Part shown: one piece after another, positions 11,025 through 21,700 of the stretch | How positions within the stretch are numbered: the first letter of the stretch is position 1 | How the letters are laid out: every line of letters begins with the position of its first letter | NCBI RefSeq assembly: GCF_001455965.1 | Contig: NZ_LKKO01000021.1 | Location: forward strand, 1 to 64,000 | Direction of reading: 5' to 3' | DNA length: 64,000 bases | Origin: Methylobacterium sp. GXS13 | GTDB taxonomy: Bacteria > Pseudomonadota > Alphaproteobacteria > Rhizobiales > Beijerinckiaceae | Position numbers and translations under genes: made by a program | The notes under the pieces: model-generated | Told to the model about the DNA's origin: nothing | The model's database searches: none | What the model saw: the letters and a program-made list of their open reading frames with translations, nothing else

Positions 11025-11047
11025 CAGCGGGCGCCGCGCGCCCGCTG
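11025..11047 (+). terminator. 10-bp stem, 3-nt loop after fdhA
   Basis: CAGCGGGCGC (11025-11034) pairs perfectly with 11038-11047. It lies 51 bp after the fdhA stop and 48 bp before the next start. No T-run follows, so termination may be partial and the quinone reductase could still be read through. Confidence 0.5.
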
Positions 11048-11094
11048 CCGGGTCCGTTCGCGCCCGCAGCGCAACCGGGGAAGGACACATCGCC

Positions 11095-12096
11095 ATGACA
11101 CGGGTGGTTCGATTCCATCGGACCGGTGGACCGGAAGTGCTGCAGTTCGATGATCTCCCGGTCGGCGATCCGCAGCGCGGAGAGATGCGCGTACGCGTGG
11201 AGGCGATCGGCCTCAATCGCGCCGAAGCGATGTTCCGGTCGGGCGCCTACCTCGAGGCTCCGCGTTTGCCCGCGCGTCTCGGCTACGAAGCGTCCGCGAC
11301 CATCGAGGCTCTGGGAGAGGGCGTCGACGGCTTCGCACCGGGCGATTCCGTGAGCGTCGTCCCGGCCTTTTCCATGAACGATTACGGAGTCTACGCCGAG
11401 ACGGCCATCGTGCCGGCTTACAGTGTCGTCCGACGCCCGAACGGCCTCTCGGCGCTCGAATCCGCGGCGGTATGGATGGCCTACCTCACGGCGTGGGGCG
11501 CGCTCATCGACATCGCTCATCTCCGACAAGGCGATGCGGTCATCATCCCCGCCGCGTCCTCCAGCGTCGGACTGGCGGCAATCCAGGTTGCCAACAGCGT
11601 CGGCGCCATCACGATCGCGACGACCCGGACGCGCGCCAAGGCGGCGGCGTTGGAAGACGCGGGCGCCGCGCGCGTGATCGTCACGTCCGAGGAGGATCTC
11701 GTGGTCGAGGTCAACCGCGCGACGGGCGGTCAGGGCGCGCGCCTTGTGTTCGACCCGGTCGGCGGCCCCCAGGTCGAGAAGCTCGCCGAGGCGATGAGCC
11801 ACCACGGCGTCATCCTCATCTACGGCGCGCTCGCCACCGCGCCCACGCCGTTCCCGGTCATTGCCGCCATGCAGAAGGCCCTCACGCTGCGAGGCTACAC
11901 CTTGTTCGAGTTCATCCGGGACAAAGAGCGGCTGGCCCGTGCATCGGCATTCATCCGCGATGGGTTCGCCGGCGGTAGCTTGAAGCCGGTCATCGCGAAG
12001 ACCTTCACGCTCGACGAGATCGTCGAAGCGCACGCCTACATGGAATCGAACGAACAGTTCGGAAAAATCGTCGTCACCGTCCCCCATCGAGACTGA
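11095..12096 (+). CDS. Zinc-free quinone reductase-like MDR oxidoreductase
   Basis: A 333-residue medium-chain dehydrogenase/reductase. The GroES-like domain (RVEAIGLNRAEAMFRSG, RLGYEASATIEALG) lacks the zinc-binding cysteines, as in zeta-crystallin/QOR enzymes. The cofactor domain carries AASSSVGLAAIQVANSVGA, an NADPH-type loop. It would reduce quinones or activated alkenes with NADPH. GGGAAGGAC lies upstream of the ATG. It follows fdhA after a hairpin and may share its promoter. The substrate is not predictable. Confidence 0.85.
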   Translation: MTRVVRFHRTGGPEVLQFDDLPVGDPQRGEMRVRVEAIGLNRAEAMFRSGAYLEAPRLPARLGYEASATIEALGEGVDGFAPGDSVSVVPAFSMNDYGVYAETAIVPAYSVVRRPNGLSALESAAVWMAYLTAWGALIDIAHLRQGDAVIIPAASSSVGLAAIQVANSVGAITIATTRTRAKAAALEDAGAARVIVTSEEDLVVEVNRATGGQGARLVFDPVGGPQVEKLAEAMSHHGVILIYGALATAPTPFPVIAAMQKALTLRGYTLFEFIRDKERLARASAFIRDGFAGGSLKPVIAKTFTLDEIVEAHAYMESNEQFGKIVVTVPHRD

Positions 12097-12578
12097 CGCA
12101 CATCGTCTCCGCTATCGACGACTACGTCGGCGATCACGTGATTATCTCCTGGCCGCTGATGCGCGGCGTTGAGCGGGCCAGGTGCGTCGACTGCGTCTTC
12201 GTGATCCGACGAACGCTCCGCGATGACCGCGACCGATGGGTCAGGAGGTTTGGTTTCGTCCCGCAACTCCGTGCCGCGCTCCATGGCGGCAGTGTGGTCA
12301 CGCCCAAGATAAGGGTCGATCGGCACATGATCGCCTACTTCGGCGACGTCATGAACGCGACCGTCCGACTGGAAGGCTTGTGCCGAGAGACGAAGCGGTC
12401 CGTGCTCGTCTCGGAAGCCGTCCTCTGCAGGATGCCCGTGCTTCCGGACGGCATCGAGGCGGAGGCCTTGAGGCGGCATGTCGTCCGGGGGCGCAGTGGG
12501 GAGATGGTCGTGCACGCACTTGCCGAACGGCGGATGTGCCCCGGTCTTCGGCGAGGTCCTCCGTCGCCCCCATCATAG
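12097..12578 (+). pseudogene. Remnant of a class III adenylate/guanylate cyclase
   Basis: Directly after the quinone reductase stop, frame 3 reads DYVGDHVIISWPL, then FVPQLRAALHGGSVV and IAYFGDVMNATVRLEGLCRE, the second half of a class III cyclase domain (family pattern G-D-x-V-N-x-A-x-R-L). The first half, with the metal-binding aspartates, and any N-terminal sensor are missing, and no plausible start exists. It cannot be catalytic. The join to the reductase gene suggests a deletion fused the two loci. Confidence 0.7.
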
Positions 12579-12822
12579 GCGCGGGGTAGCAGCTTCCCAT
12601 GGCTTGTCTTGAACGGGGCGTGCCGTAAGCGCCTCCGGATAGTGACTAGACGTCCATCGCTGCCCCTCCAGGCGTCCAACGAAGGCCGTAAGGCTCCGGC
12701 CCGATCAACCTGCCGTCGAACATCATGAGACGTTCATGCCCATCATCGCCGACGTCCCGCCACGCTCGGACGCCTACTAAGCTCCAAGCAATCGTGGCAT
12801 CAGCCGCCGGCGCTTCGGCACT

Positions 12823-13806
12823 ATGGCCCTGGCAGCGGGTGCAGAGGGCGGCCTTACGTCCCTGCCGGCAGAGGCGCTGACGGCGTCCGCCGAGGCACGG
12901 CTCATCGACTTCGAGTGGGTCGACCCGTCACGTAACCGCGCGGTGCCGGCGAGGCTCTACTGTCCTGCCGCCTCGGACCGGCAGGGACCGGTCCCGCTGA
13001 TCGTCTTCTCCCATGGGCTCGGCGGCTGGCGGAAGAGCTACAGCGACCTTGGCGAGGGATGGTCGGCGCGGGGAACCGCCAGCCTGCACATCCAGCATGT
13101 CGGCAGCGACCAGACTCTGTGGGAGGTAATCTGATCCTGCTCCTCGACCGCCTCGACGGAGCGGCCGACGAGTGCGAGGCCATCAAGCGGACGCGGGACG
13201 TAAGCTTCGGCCTCGACCGCCTGCTCAGCCGCGAGAATTCCTTCCATGCCGCCATCGACCGGAAACGCATCGTCGCGGCCGGCCACTCCTACGGGGCGAA
13301 CACCCCTGATCCTCACCGGCGCCCAGGTGATCCGCGACGGGAAGCCCATCGGATACCGGGACACGCGCTTCACGGCGAGCATCGTCATCTCGGCGCCACC
13401 CTTCTACGGCGAGACCGATCTCGCAGCGGTTCTAGCGTCGGTCGAGGTTCCCACCCTCCACGTGACCACGACGTAGGACACGATCCGCATCCCCGGCCGC
13501 TTCTTGCCGGTCCAGGAACGCATTGACGTCTACGCTGCGATTCCGACGCCACAAAAAGCGCTCATCGTGTTCCAGGGCGGTTCGCACAGCATTTTCACCG
13601 ACCGCTCCCTCTGGAACGGCGGCCGGCTGAACCCCTTGGTCAAGCGTACGACGATAGAAGCCGGCTTGGCGTTCCTCGACCTCGTCCATCGGTCCGATCC
13701 GGTCACGTTGGAGAATTGGACCGCGACCTGGAGGCCGATCCCGGCCGCGGCACTGGTGTCTTTCCAGATGCCGGCGCGACAGGCGGACCGTAGACGTCGC
13801 GCCTGA
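12823..13806 (+). pseudogene. Frameshifted alpha/beta hydrolase (lipase/PAF-acetylhydrolase-like)
   Basis: The pieces of one hydrolase are spread over two frames. Piece 1 (to about 13120) has VPLIVFSHGLGGWRKSY, the oxyanion strand. Piece 2, in another frame, has the nucleophile elbow AAGHSYGAN. Near 13305 the frame returns at a C-run (PLILTGAQVIRDGKP, IVISAPPFYGE). An in-frame TAG at 13474-13476 breaks the last piece, which ends ALIVFQGGSHSIFTDRS with the likely catalytic His. Two frameshifts and one stop make an active product very unlikely. Together with the upstream cyclase remnant it marks a decaying stretch. Confidence 0.75.
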
Positions 13807-13932
13807 GGCCCGCGCTGCGACACCCCTCGATGCGAGGCGGCCAGATCGACCTGTCATCCAGCCGGCGGACGCTCAGATCCGCTTTCAGGAAGGACGATGA
13901 CTTCGTCGACCACATTGGGTCGGTAAGGGCCC

Positions 13933-13967
13933 GTCCGCTTTTGATGCAAGCCTACTTCTAAGCGGAC
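13933..13967. repeat. GTCCGCTT...AAGCGGAC hairpin, dispersed repeat family
   Basis: GTCCGCTT (13933-13940) pairs with AAGCGGAC (13960-13967). The same words recur in other non-coding stretches of the window (near 30853, 30952, 32626, 38689, 38723, 39417, 39533, 55014). The family looks like a degenerate intergenic repeat. Confidence 0.55.
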
Positions 13968-14914
13968 AGGCCGCTTACGGCCATATCCGGCCATTCGGTA
14001 GGTTTCGTGACGCGGGATACCGGTAAAAATATCTGGATTTTTGTGAAAAGCGGCAGGCCGGGCTGCATCCCGTCGAGGTCAGCAGGACAGGCTGTTGCCT
14101 GGTGATAAGATCTCAAACGGGCGGGAACGGACCGTCCTCGAGCACCTGAACCTGGACTTGCCCCGCTATTTCACGCTGCCCGGCCTGGTCCGCCGTATCT
14201 ATCCAGGATGGACGCTGATTCCCGGGCCGCTCGTCAGTTGGCCAGCCGTTCCAAGCTTTCAGCCCCCATTGCCACGCAGGAGCAGATGGCCAGCCGCGCG
14301 TTCCTCACGTCGTCGCTGCCTCAGACCGAGCCAGACGCGCTCCAGCCGCCCGTGTCGATCGGCTGCCGGCTCGTGGAAGACTGCATGACGCTGCTCCGGC
14401 TGGTGAGGACCTCGTCGATGTTCACACCATGCTTTGCCATCGATCGCGAAATAAACACTCGGTCCATCATGGCCGTCGAAGTTTTCGGTTTCTACCCGCG
14501 GGATATCGATGTCGGCCTGTCGCTTTCGCGCTGGGTGCAACATCACGACCAACAGCGCCACTTCAGCTGCGCATCCGATACCGATAACGGGGAAACCATC
14601 ATTGTTTTACATTACTTAGCATTGCTATGATAGGCATGAATTGCGCATCTTGATTCTAAGTATCACATTTATAAAATTTCATTTCCAGAATATGGTAGCT
14701 AATTCAACAGTCCGCCTATTCAACCAGGGAGGCCCATATCAACCTGCCACGTCGCCGACCGTGAGCTGCTTTTTGAAATCGACCGATTAAACAATCGGCA
14801 GGCGAGCGCAAAACAGTAAATTAACCATCGAACTCGCCGTATATTACTATTGAGCGTTAATTAAGCAGGCTGACTCTAAAGCATGGGCAACTTTTGCGCT
14901 TGAGGACATGCGAA
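13968..14914 (+). other. Long non-coding stretch before the HerA-like gene
   Basis: About 950 bp in which I can support no gene. An open frame at 14208-14630 (plus) and one at 14259-14561 (minus) overlap antiparallel and show no recognisable motif. From 14631 onward the DNA becomes clearly AT-rich (runs such as TTTATAAAATTTC), unlike its surroundings; this may be the promoter region of the next operon or foreign DNA. Confidence 0.5.
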
Positions 14915-16738
14915 ATGCTGAGCTACGACGTGACAATTCGCCCTGACACGCCGATTTCTCAGATGGGCCTCGTGACATCGATCGATGGTTCGAAGGTCCA
15001 TCTTCGATTGCTGAGCGGGGAAGGGCGTCCGAATGTTCGCGCGACGGTCGGGAATTTCGTTCAGATTCGAGCCGGCGGCGCCATGCTGGTCGGTGTCATT
15101 ACCGCCTTGTCGTCGGGCGGCGATCGCGGTGGACCATCTGGCGCCTATGCCAGCCTGGATCTGTTGGGCGAGCTCATCGTCGAGATGGGCGCGAAGCGGT
15201 TCCGCCGCGGCGTCGCCTGCTATCCGGCGATCGGCGACGAGGCCGCTCTGCTCCCACCGGCCGATCTCCGCGTGGTATACGAAGTGTCCGCGTCGAACGT
15301 CGCGGCGGTCGGCACATTGGTCCAGGACCCGGATACTCCGGCCTCCATCAAAATCGACGACCTTCTCTCGAAACACTTTGCTGTCCTAGGGACAACAGGC
15401 GTCGGAAAATCCAGCGGCGTCGCGGTCATTCTCGACCAAGTCATGCGTTCGCAGAGGACGGTTCGCATCTTCCTGCTCGATGTACACAACGAGTACGCCA
15501 ATTGCTTTGGCGAACAGGCGAACGTGATCACCCCCCGCAATCTCAAACTTCCATTCTGGTTCTTCAACCTGGAAGAGATCGCTGACGTGATCTACGGCGG
15601 CCGACCTCCGGTCGACGAGGAGATCGAAATCTTAGCGGACGTCATTCCGCTCGCGAAGCTCAAATATGCTCAGTACAAAGAGGCGACCGAGCGACAGACC
15701 ATCAAGCGCTCGAACGGCAAGAACGCAGGCTACACGGTCGACACGCCAGTTCCGTACGTGCTTCAAGATCTGATCGCATTGATCGATGAGCGGATGGGGC
15801 GGTTGGAAAACCGCGTCACGCGGATGCACTACCATCGGCTCATCACGCGGATCGAGGCCATTCGCAACGATCCACGCTACGGTTTCATGTTCGAAAACGC
15901 CAACGTCGGCGGCGACATGATGGGCGAGATCCTCGCGCACCTGTTCCGGTTGGAGGCAGGCGGCCGGTCGATGACGATCATGCAACTCGGGGGGCTCCCC
16001 ATGGAGATCGTCGACGCCGTCGTGTGCGTGCTCTGCCGCCTCGCCTTCGAGTTCGGCATCTGGAGCGAGGGCGCAATCCCGTTGTTGTTCGTGTGCGAGG
16101 AAGCCCACCGCTATGCCTCCGCCGACCGGTCAATCGGTTTTACGCCGACGCGCCGCGCGCTTTCGCGCATCGCACGCGAAGGTCGCAAGCACGGGGTTTA
16201 CCTCGGTCTCGTCACGCAGCGCCCGGCCGAACTCGACCCGACGATCATGTCGCAATGCAGCACGCTCTTCGCTATGCGAATGACCAATGATCGTGACCAG
16301 GCCTTCCTGGCAGCTGCCGTGTCCGACGCGGTGAACCTGCTCACCTTCGTTCCGTCCCTCGGTACCGGTGAGGTCATTGCGTTCGGCGAAGGCGTGCCGA
16401 TGCCGGCGCGGTTCAAGTTTACCCCGCTTCCGCCGGAGCGCCAGCCGCGCAACGATATGAGCGCGCGGCTCATGGACAACGGCGCGGCGATCGCGGCCGC
16501 GGGCTTCGTCGGCGCGGTGGTGGAACGCTGGCGCGGGGCCACCATGAGTAAAGCGAGCGGGGTCGATACCGATCAGTCGGTCGCGGCGCGCTTGAGTCGC
16601 GACCCGGCCGCCGATGGCGGCAACGGAAGCGCCATCGACCAAGTCCATCGCCGGCTGCTCCGGCGCCCGCTCGACGGCGTCGAACACGCGGCCGAAGCTG
16701 GCCTGCGTACTGCCAAGTCCCTCTGGCAGCAGGGGTGA
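14915..16738 (+). CDS. HerA-type ATPase (DUF87, HAS-barrel)
   Basis: A 607-residue P-loop ATPase. The N-terminal part (about 1-120) is a beta-rich HAS-barrel-like region (VGNFVQIRAGGAMLVGVI). Walker A is LGTTGVGKSSG (about residues 157-167), followed by VRIFLLDVHNEY, a DUF87 hallmark; Walker B is LLFVCEEAHRY near 390, then SRIAREGRKHGVYLGLVTQRP with the arginine-finger region. HerA proteins form hexamers that translocate DNA, usually with NurA, Sir2 or other nuclease partners; none is next to it here. Instead its stop overlaps the start of a c-di-GMP enzyme, implying translational coupling. GAGGA lies eight bases before the ATG at 14915. The C-terminal 70 residues are low-complexity and of unknown role. 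Confidence 0.85.
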   Translation: MLSYDVTIRPDTPISQMGLVTSIDGSKVHLRLLSGEGRPNVRATVGNFVQIRAGGAMLVGVITALSSGGDRGGPSGAYASLDLLGELIVEMGAKRFRRGVACYPAIGDEAALLPPADLRVVYEVSASNVAAVGTLVQDPDTPASIKIDDLLSKHFAVLGTTGVGKSSGVAVILDQVMRSQRTVRIFLLDVHNEYANCFGEQANVITPRNLKLPFWFFNLEEIADVIYGGRPPVDEEIEILADVIPLAKLKYAQYKEATERQTIKRSNGKNAGYTVDTPVPYVLQDLIALIDERMGRLENRVTRMHYHRLITRIEAIRNDPRYGFMFENANVGGDMMGEILAHLFRLEAGGRSMTIMQLGGLPMEIVDAVVCVLCRLAFEFGIWSEGAIPLLFVCEEAHRYASADRSIGFTPTRRALSRIAREGRKHGVYLGLVTQRPAELDPTIMSQCSTLFAMRMTNDRDQAFLAAAVSDAVNLLTFVPSLGTGEVIAFGEGVPMPARFKFTPLPPERQPRNDMSARLMDNGAAIAAAGFVGAVVERWRGATMSKASGVDTDQSVAARLSRDPAADGGNGSAIDQVHRRLLRRPLDGVEHAAEAGLRTAKSLWQQG

Positions 16739-18417
16739 TCGTGACCGAGCCATCTGTCACCCATCTGCAGAGCCTGCTGGAAATTGCCATCCAGGCGCTA
16801 CCTGTCGGGATCGTGGTCCATAACGGCCAGGGTCGCTGTATCCTCGCAAACGCCGCTGCCCAAGAGCTCGGACCACGGGCTCTCCATGACCTCCCAAGGG
16901 GGGCCCTGCTGCATCCCGACAGGCTCATGGTGGAGCAGGTCGGTGCGCGCATGGTCGAGGCTCAGGCGCAAAGCGTGCTCGTCGAACAGGAGGCCTACAC
17001 GCTGACGTCCCTGATCGACGTCACGCATCACCACGATTTGCAGCGCGATCTGATCAATCGCGCCTACATCGACGCGCTCACCAGCCTGCCCAACCGGACC
17101 ATGTTCGAGCAGAGCGTGGAGGATCTCATTGCGCAGGCCGGCCCGACCGACCGGTTCGCCCTCGCCTTCATCGATCTCGACAATTTCAAGCACATCAACG
17201 ATTATTACAGCCACGCCGCGGGCGATGCCTTGCTGCGCCGGGTATCCGACCGTATCCGTGGCGCTCTGCGCCCCAGCGACATGCTGGCACGCCTTGGCGG
17301 CGACGAGTTCGTGCTGCTGCTGAACCCGATCACGGATCGGGCGACGACGTTGGCGGAGATCACGGAGATTTCCGAGCGCCTGAAACAGCCGTGCTTTATC
17401 GACGGCCATGAGATCTTCGCGTCGGCGTCGATCGGCCTGAGCCTGTTCCCGGACCACGGCTCGACGTACGAGATCCTCCGCCGCCAAGCCGATAATGCGA
17501 TGTACCAAGTCAAGGGCTGCGCGAAGGGAGGCGTCAGCCTTTTCGAGGAGACGATGAGCCACATCGCAACCGAGCGCATGGCGGTCGAGCAGCGGTTGCG
17601 TCTGGCCATTCGCGATCGTTGCTTCTGTTGCGCCTTCCAACCCAAAGTTGATATGCGCACGCACGCGGTACTGGGCGTTGAGGTACTCCTACGGTGGCGC
17701 GACGAGCTCGGGATCATTCATGCACCGGGAGATTTCATTGGCCTCGCTATCGAGCTCGGTCTGATCAACGAGATAACGCTGCAGATATTATCGGAAACGA
17801 TCCGCAGCATCCATCGAATCGATGAGATATTTGGGGTCGACGTCACGATAAGTCTTAACATCGCGGCGAAGCAGGCTTGTGACGTTCCGTTCATGACCAA
17901 GTTTTGCGAGGCCCTTGGCAAAACCGGCCTGGCCGGCCGCTTCGTGCTTGAGCTCACTGAAGAGGCCTTCTTCACAAAGGGTTTGTTCCAGCGCGAGGTT
18001 CTTCCCTGCATCCGGGCCGTCGGGGCGCGTGTCTCGATCGATGATTTCGGCGTGGGCTACTCGTCACTCGCTGCCCTTGCGGAGATCACCGCCGATGAGC
18101 TCAAGATTGACCGGTCGTTCATCACCGACATCCACAACCGACCACGCAGTCAGATTTTGCTCAGAGCCATCGAATCCTTGGGTCTCGCGCTCGGGATGTC
18201 GATCGTCGCCGAGGGCGTCGAGACTTACGAGGAGGTCGCTTACCTCCTCGGCGCAACGCAGATCCGTTGCGCGCAAGGCTATTATTTCGCCAAGCCCATG
18301 CTGATCGACCAGATTGATATGGCGGACGGGCGGCCTTCGACAGAGCGCGGATCAAATCGGCACAGGCAAACTTTGAGTAGCCGGGCTTATGACGTCCGGA
18401 AATGCGCACACCGCTGA
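16735..18417 (+). CDS. PAS-GGDEF-EAL cyclic di-GMP turnover protein
   Basis: A 560-residue cytoplasmic signalling protein: a short PAS-like sensor (about 10-75, ALPVGIVVHNGQGRCILAN), a GGDEF domain (about 100-260) and an EAL domain (about 280-535). The active loop is intact (ARLGGDEFVLL), and RPSD five residues before it forms the inhibitory I-site. The EAL signature reads EVL, a tolerated variant; the other metal and catalytic positions are present (SLNIAAK, LELTEEAF, IDDFGVGYSS, LKIDRSF, AEGVET). It may both make and hydrolyse c-di-GMP. The GTG at 16735 overlaps the stop of the HerA-type gene by four bases (GTGA); GTG 16741 is an alternative. The downstream adhesin suggests control of attachment. 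Confidence 0.92.
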   Translation: MIVTEPSVTHLQSLLEIAIQALPVGIVVHNGQGRCILANAAAQELGPRALHDLPRGALLHPDRLMVEQVGARMVEAQAQSVLVEQEAYTLTSLIDVTHHHDLQRDLINRAYIDALTSLPNRTMFEQSVEDLIAQAGPTDRFALAFIDLDNFKHINDYYSHAAGDALLRRVSDRIRGALRPSDMLARLGGDEFVLLLNPITDRATTLAEITEISERLKQPCFIDGHEIFASASIGLSLFPDHGSTYEILRRQADNAMYQVKGCAKGGVSLFEETMSHIATERMAVEQRLRLAIRDRCFCCAFQPKVDMRTHAVLGVEVLLRWRDELGIIHAPGDFIGLAIELGLINEITLQILSETIRSIHRIDEIFGVDVTISLNIAAKQACDVPFMTKFCEALGKTGLAGRFVLELTEEAFFTKGLFQREVLPCIRAVGARVSIDDFGVGYSSLAALAEITADELKIDRSFITDIHNRPRSQILLRAIESLGLALGMSIVAEGVETYEEVAYLLGATQIRCAQGYYFAKPMLIDQIDMADGRPSTERGSNRHRQTLSSRAYDVRKCAHR

Positions 18418-18750
18418 AGAGCGCCGATATTTAACGAATAATATCAGCACACCAGTCGGCATCGAATATTTTCATCTGACGAAATCTTGAGGGCAATCGC
18501 GCCGGTGTTGGCGGCGGTGCGGATAAAAGCCTCATACTTTGCTCCCGTCATCGCCGGCGATGCTATCGCATTAACGATTGGAGGATCAAGAGTTAGAATT
18601 AGTTATAATAACCATTTGTTCATCTACTATACGTATCTATAACGGCGGTGAAAGCTGCCAAATATAACTTAGATACGACGGTCGTATAAAATAGTAGCGA
18701 TTAGTTCGCCGGCGGCCGTATCTCGGGATGCGGTGCGGCCAAATGATCGA
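18418..18750 (+). other. AT-rich spacer before the trimeric autotransporter
   Basis: No gene is visible. The stretch 18590-18710 is strikingly AT-rich for this genome. It contains a 15-bp palindrome (18673-18687) and other A/T steps that could be a promoter, but no consensus hexamer pair is clear. Confidence 0.55.
18673..18687. promoter_or_regulatory. Palindrome ATACGAC-G-GTCGTAT
   Basis: A perfect 7-1-7 palindrome, 63 bp before the preferred adhesin start, in AT-rich DNA. This fits a dimeric regulator site, but no particular family can be named. Confidence 0.4.
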
Positions 18751-21700
18751 ATGAAGTCTCTGAGTTTCGGCAAAGCGAATATGAGCCACACCTATAGAGA
18801 GCTTTCCAGGTGTATCCGCCGAGATTTATTGAATACGACCGCCGTTGCACTCGGTCTTGGCTTGCTTCTGACCGGATCAGCCCGCGCTCAAAGCTATCAG
18901 GCAGGTGGCGGATCCGTTCCCAACGATAGCAATAATGCGACAGCGATCGGGCCCGGAGCGACAGCCAGCGGTGATCGCTCATTCGCCGGGGGCTACAACG
19001 CCAACAGCGGCGGCGCCGACGCAACGGCGATCGGCTCAGGCGCGAGCGGCGGTGGTGCCGGATCGTTCGCCGGTGGGCTCAACGCGTCGGCGGCCGGAGC
19101 CGGCGCTGTCGCGATCGGCTCCGGCGCAAAGGCTCAGTCGGCGAAGAAAGTCCAGGGAATTATCAATTACCGCGACAGCAGCGGCACTGGCATAAGCGGT
19201 GCCGCGACGGGCGGTAACCCGGCGGGCGGCTCCAACGGCAGCACGACGCCGCCCAACGAGACGTCGGATGCCGGCTCGATCCCGTCGGGTACCGCGCTCG
19301 GATTGCGATCGACGGTCAGCACCGGCGGCGGTGTGGCCATTGGCTATAACAATGCTGCGGGCAACGCGGACTACAACTCGACCGCGATTGGAACCAGCAA
19401 CGCCGCCAACGGCGCCTACGGGGTCGCGATCGGCTACGGCAACACGGCGAATGGTCGTTCGACGTTGTCGCTGGGCACGAGCAACCAGGCGTCGGGCGAT
19501 ATCGCCATCGCTCTCGGACGACAATCCTATGCCGTGGGTGACTTCTCGTTCGCTCAGGGCTTCATCGCCAGTGCCTACGGCCAGGATGCACTGGCCATCG
19601 GCCGCCTATCCGTCGCAGGGGAGAACGGCGGTAATTCGACGGCGAGCAACATTGCCATTGGTGACAACACGTCCGCCCAAGGTGGTTCGGCACTGGCAAT
19701 CGGTAGCGGCGCCAAAGCGTCGTCGAAACAGTCCGTTGCAGTCGGCGCGAACGCCATGGCCCTGCGCGGGACGATTAGCGGCACGGAGGCGTATAGCGGC
19801 AACGCATTGAGTTCGGCCAACACGGAATTCTCGGTCGGCGCCTCCGGTACCGAGCGACAGATCACCAACGTTGCGGGTGGCCAGAACGACACCGATGCGG
19901 TCAACGTGCGTCAGCTCAGGGGCCTCGGCAACACACTCGGCACCACGCTCGGAAGCACGTTCGACGCTGCATCCAACACGTACACGCCGCCGACTTATTC
20001 GTTCGGGTCACAAAAATACGGCACGATTCCTGATCTTGTGGGGGCAGTCGACAGCTTGGCATTGCGCTACGACACGGATGGCGGCGGCAAGCGCTTGACC
20101 AGCATTGATCTGACCCGCGGCGGTGCGGTCGGATCGGCGGTTTCGATCACCGGCCTGGCTCCGGCGACGACGGACAATGGTGCCGTTGCGCTTTCACAAT
20201 TGCCGCTGCGCTATGCGACCGCCACAAGCCCGACCGTCGCGAACCCAGCCGTACCGTCGAATGACGTGACCCTGGTCGGTTCGAACACCGGTGAGGCGGT
20301 GCTGCTTCACAATGTCGGACCCGGCAATATCACCTCGAGCAACTCGACGGATGCCGTCAATGGCGGCCAACTCTACACGACCAACCAGAAAGTCGCTGCG
20401 CTTCAAAACGGCAGCATCGGACTCGTCCAGCAGGATCAGGCCACCCGTACCATCAGCGTCGGGAAGAGCACCGATGGCGCCGTCGTCGATTTCACCGGGA
20501 CCAATGGTGCCCGTCGGCTCACCGGCCTCTCCGCCGGGACGACCGACAATGACGCGGCAACGCTGGGTCAACTCCGCTCGAGCAGCGACGCGCTGGGCGG
20601 CGGCGCAGCGTACGACACGGCGACGGGGGCCTTCACGAAGCCGAGCTACAATGTCGGCGGGCAGATCTACCGCGATGTCGGTTCGGCTCTCGCGGCGAGC
20701 AACTCTCTTGCCGTCCAGTACGTACCGGATGGCAGCGGCAACCCGACGAACGTGATTGATCTTGCCAAGGGCGGCAGCACGGCCGTCTCCCTGCGTGGCG
20801 TCGCGTCGGGCCTGGTTGCGGCAGGCTCGACCGAGGCCGTCAACGGCGGCCAGCTTTACGCGGTCAGTAGCGGCGTTTCCGATCTGCAAAACGGGACCTC
20901 GGGTCTCGTGCGACAGGATGCGACGTCGCGCGCCATCTCGATCGGCGGCGCCACGGACGGAACACGGGTGTCTCTTGCCAACCAGAGTGGCACGGCGCGG
21001 ACTTTGACGGGGGTCGGGGCGGGCCAGATTGCGGCCGGCAGCGTTCAAGCGGTCAACGGCGGCCAGATCTATGCGGTCAGCGCCTCCCTGGCCTCGGTTC
21101 TGGGCGGCGGCGCTGGGGTTGCCGGCGATGGGACGCTGACCGCCCCCAGCTATGTAATCCAGGGCACGAGCTACCACAGCGTCGGGAACGCCCTTGGCGG
21201 CCTCGACGCGGCGGTAACGAATCTCAGCACCAACGGCAGCCGCTATGTCGCCGTTCGGAGCACCGGCGCTGCGGCACAGGCCATCGGCGCCGACTCCGTC
21301 GCGATCGGTCCTGCGGCGTCGGTGACCGCAGACCGGGGCGTCGCCCTCGGGGCGGGTGCGGTGGCCAATCGTGCGGGTATGGCCGGGGCCGCCGAGGCCT
21401 TCTCCGGCGTCGCGGTGAACTCGACACAGGGCGCGATCTGGGGGGGGGCCGAGGGGGCGGAACGCCAGATCACCAACGTGGCCGGCGGAACCCAGGACAC
21501 CGACGCGGTGAATGTGCGCCAAGTCCGAACACTGGGTGCCAACTTGGCCAGCGCGCTGGGTGGCGGGGCCGGCGTCGCAGCGGATGGCAGTGTCACGGCG
21601 CCGAGCTACATGATCGGCGGTCAGAGATACGCCAGCGTCGGCGCCGCCCTCGGCGCCGTCGACACGTTCGGGGTCCGATACGACGTCGATCCCTCCACCG

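Noticed and set aside
14208..14630. 140-residue open frame
   Set aside because: No motif, no ribosome binding site, and an opposing frame of similar quality overlaps it; listed as non-coding instead.
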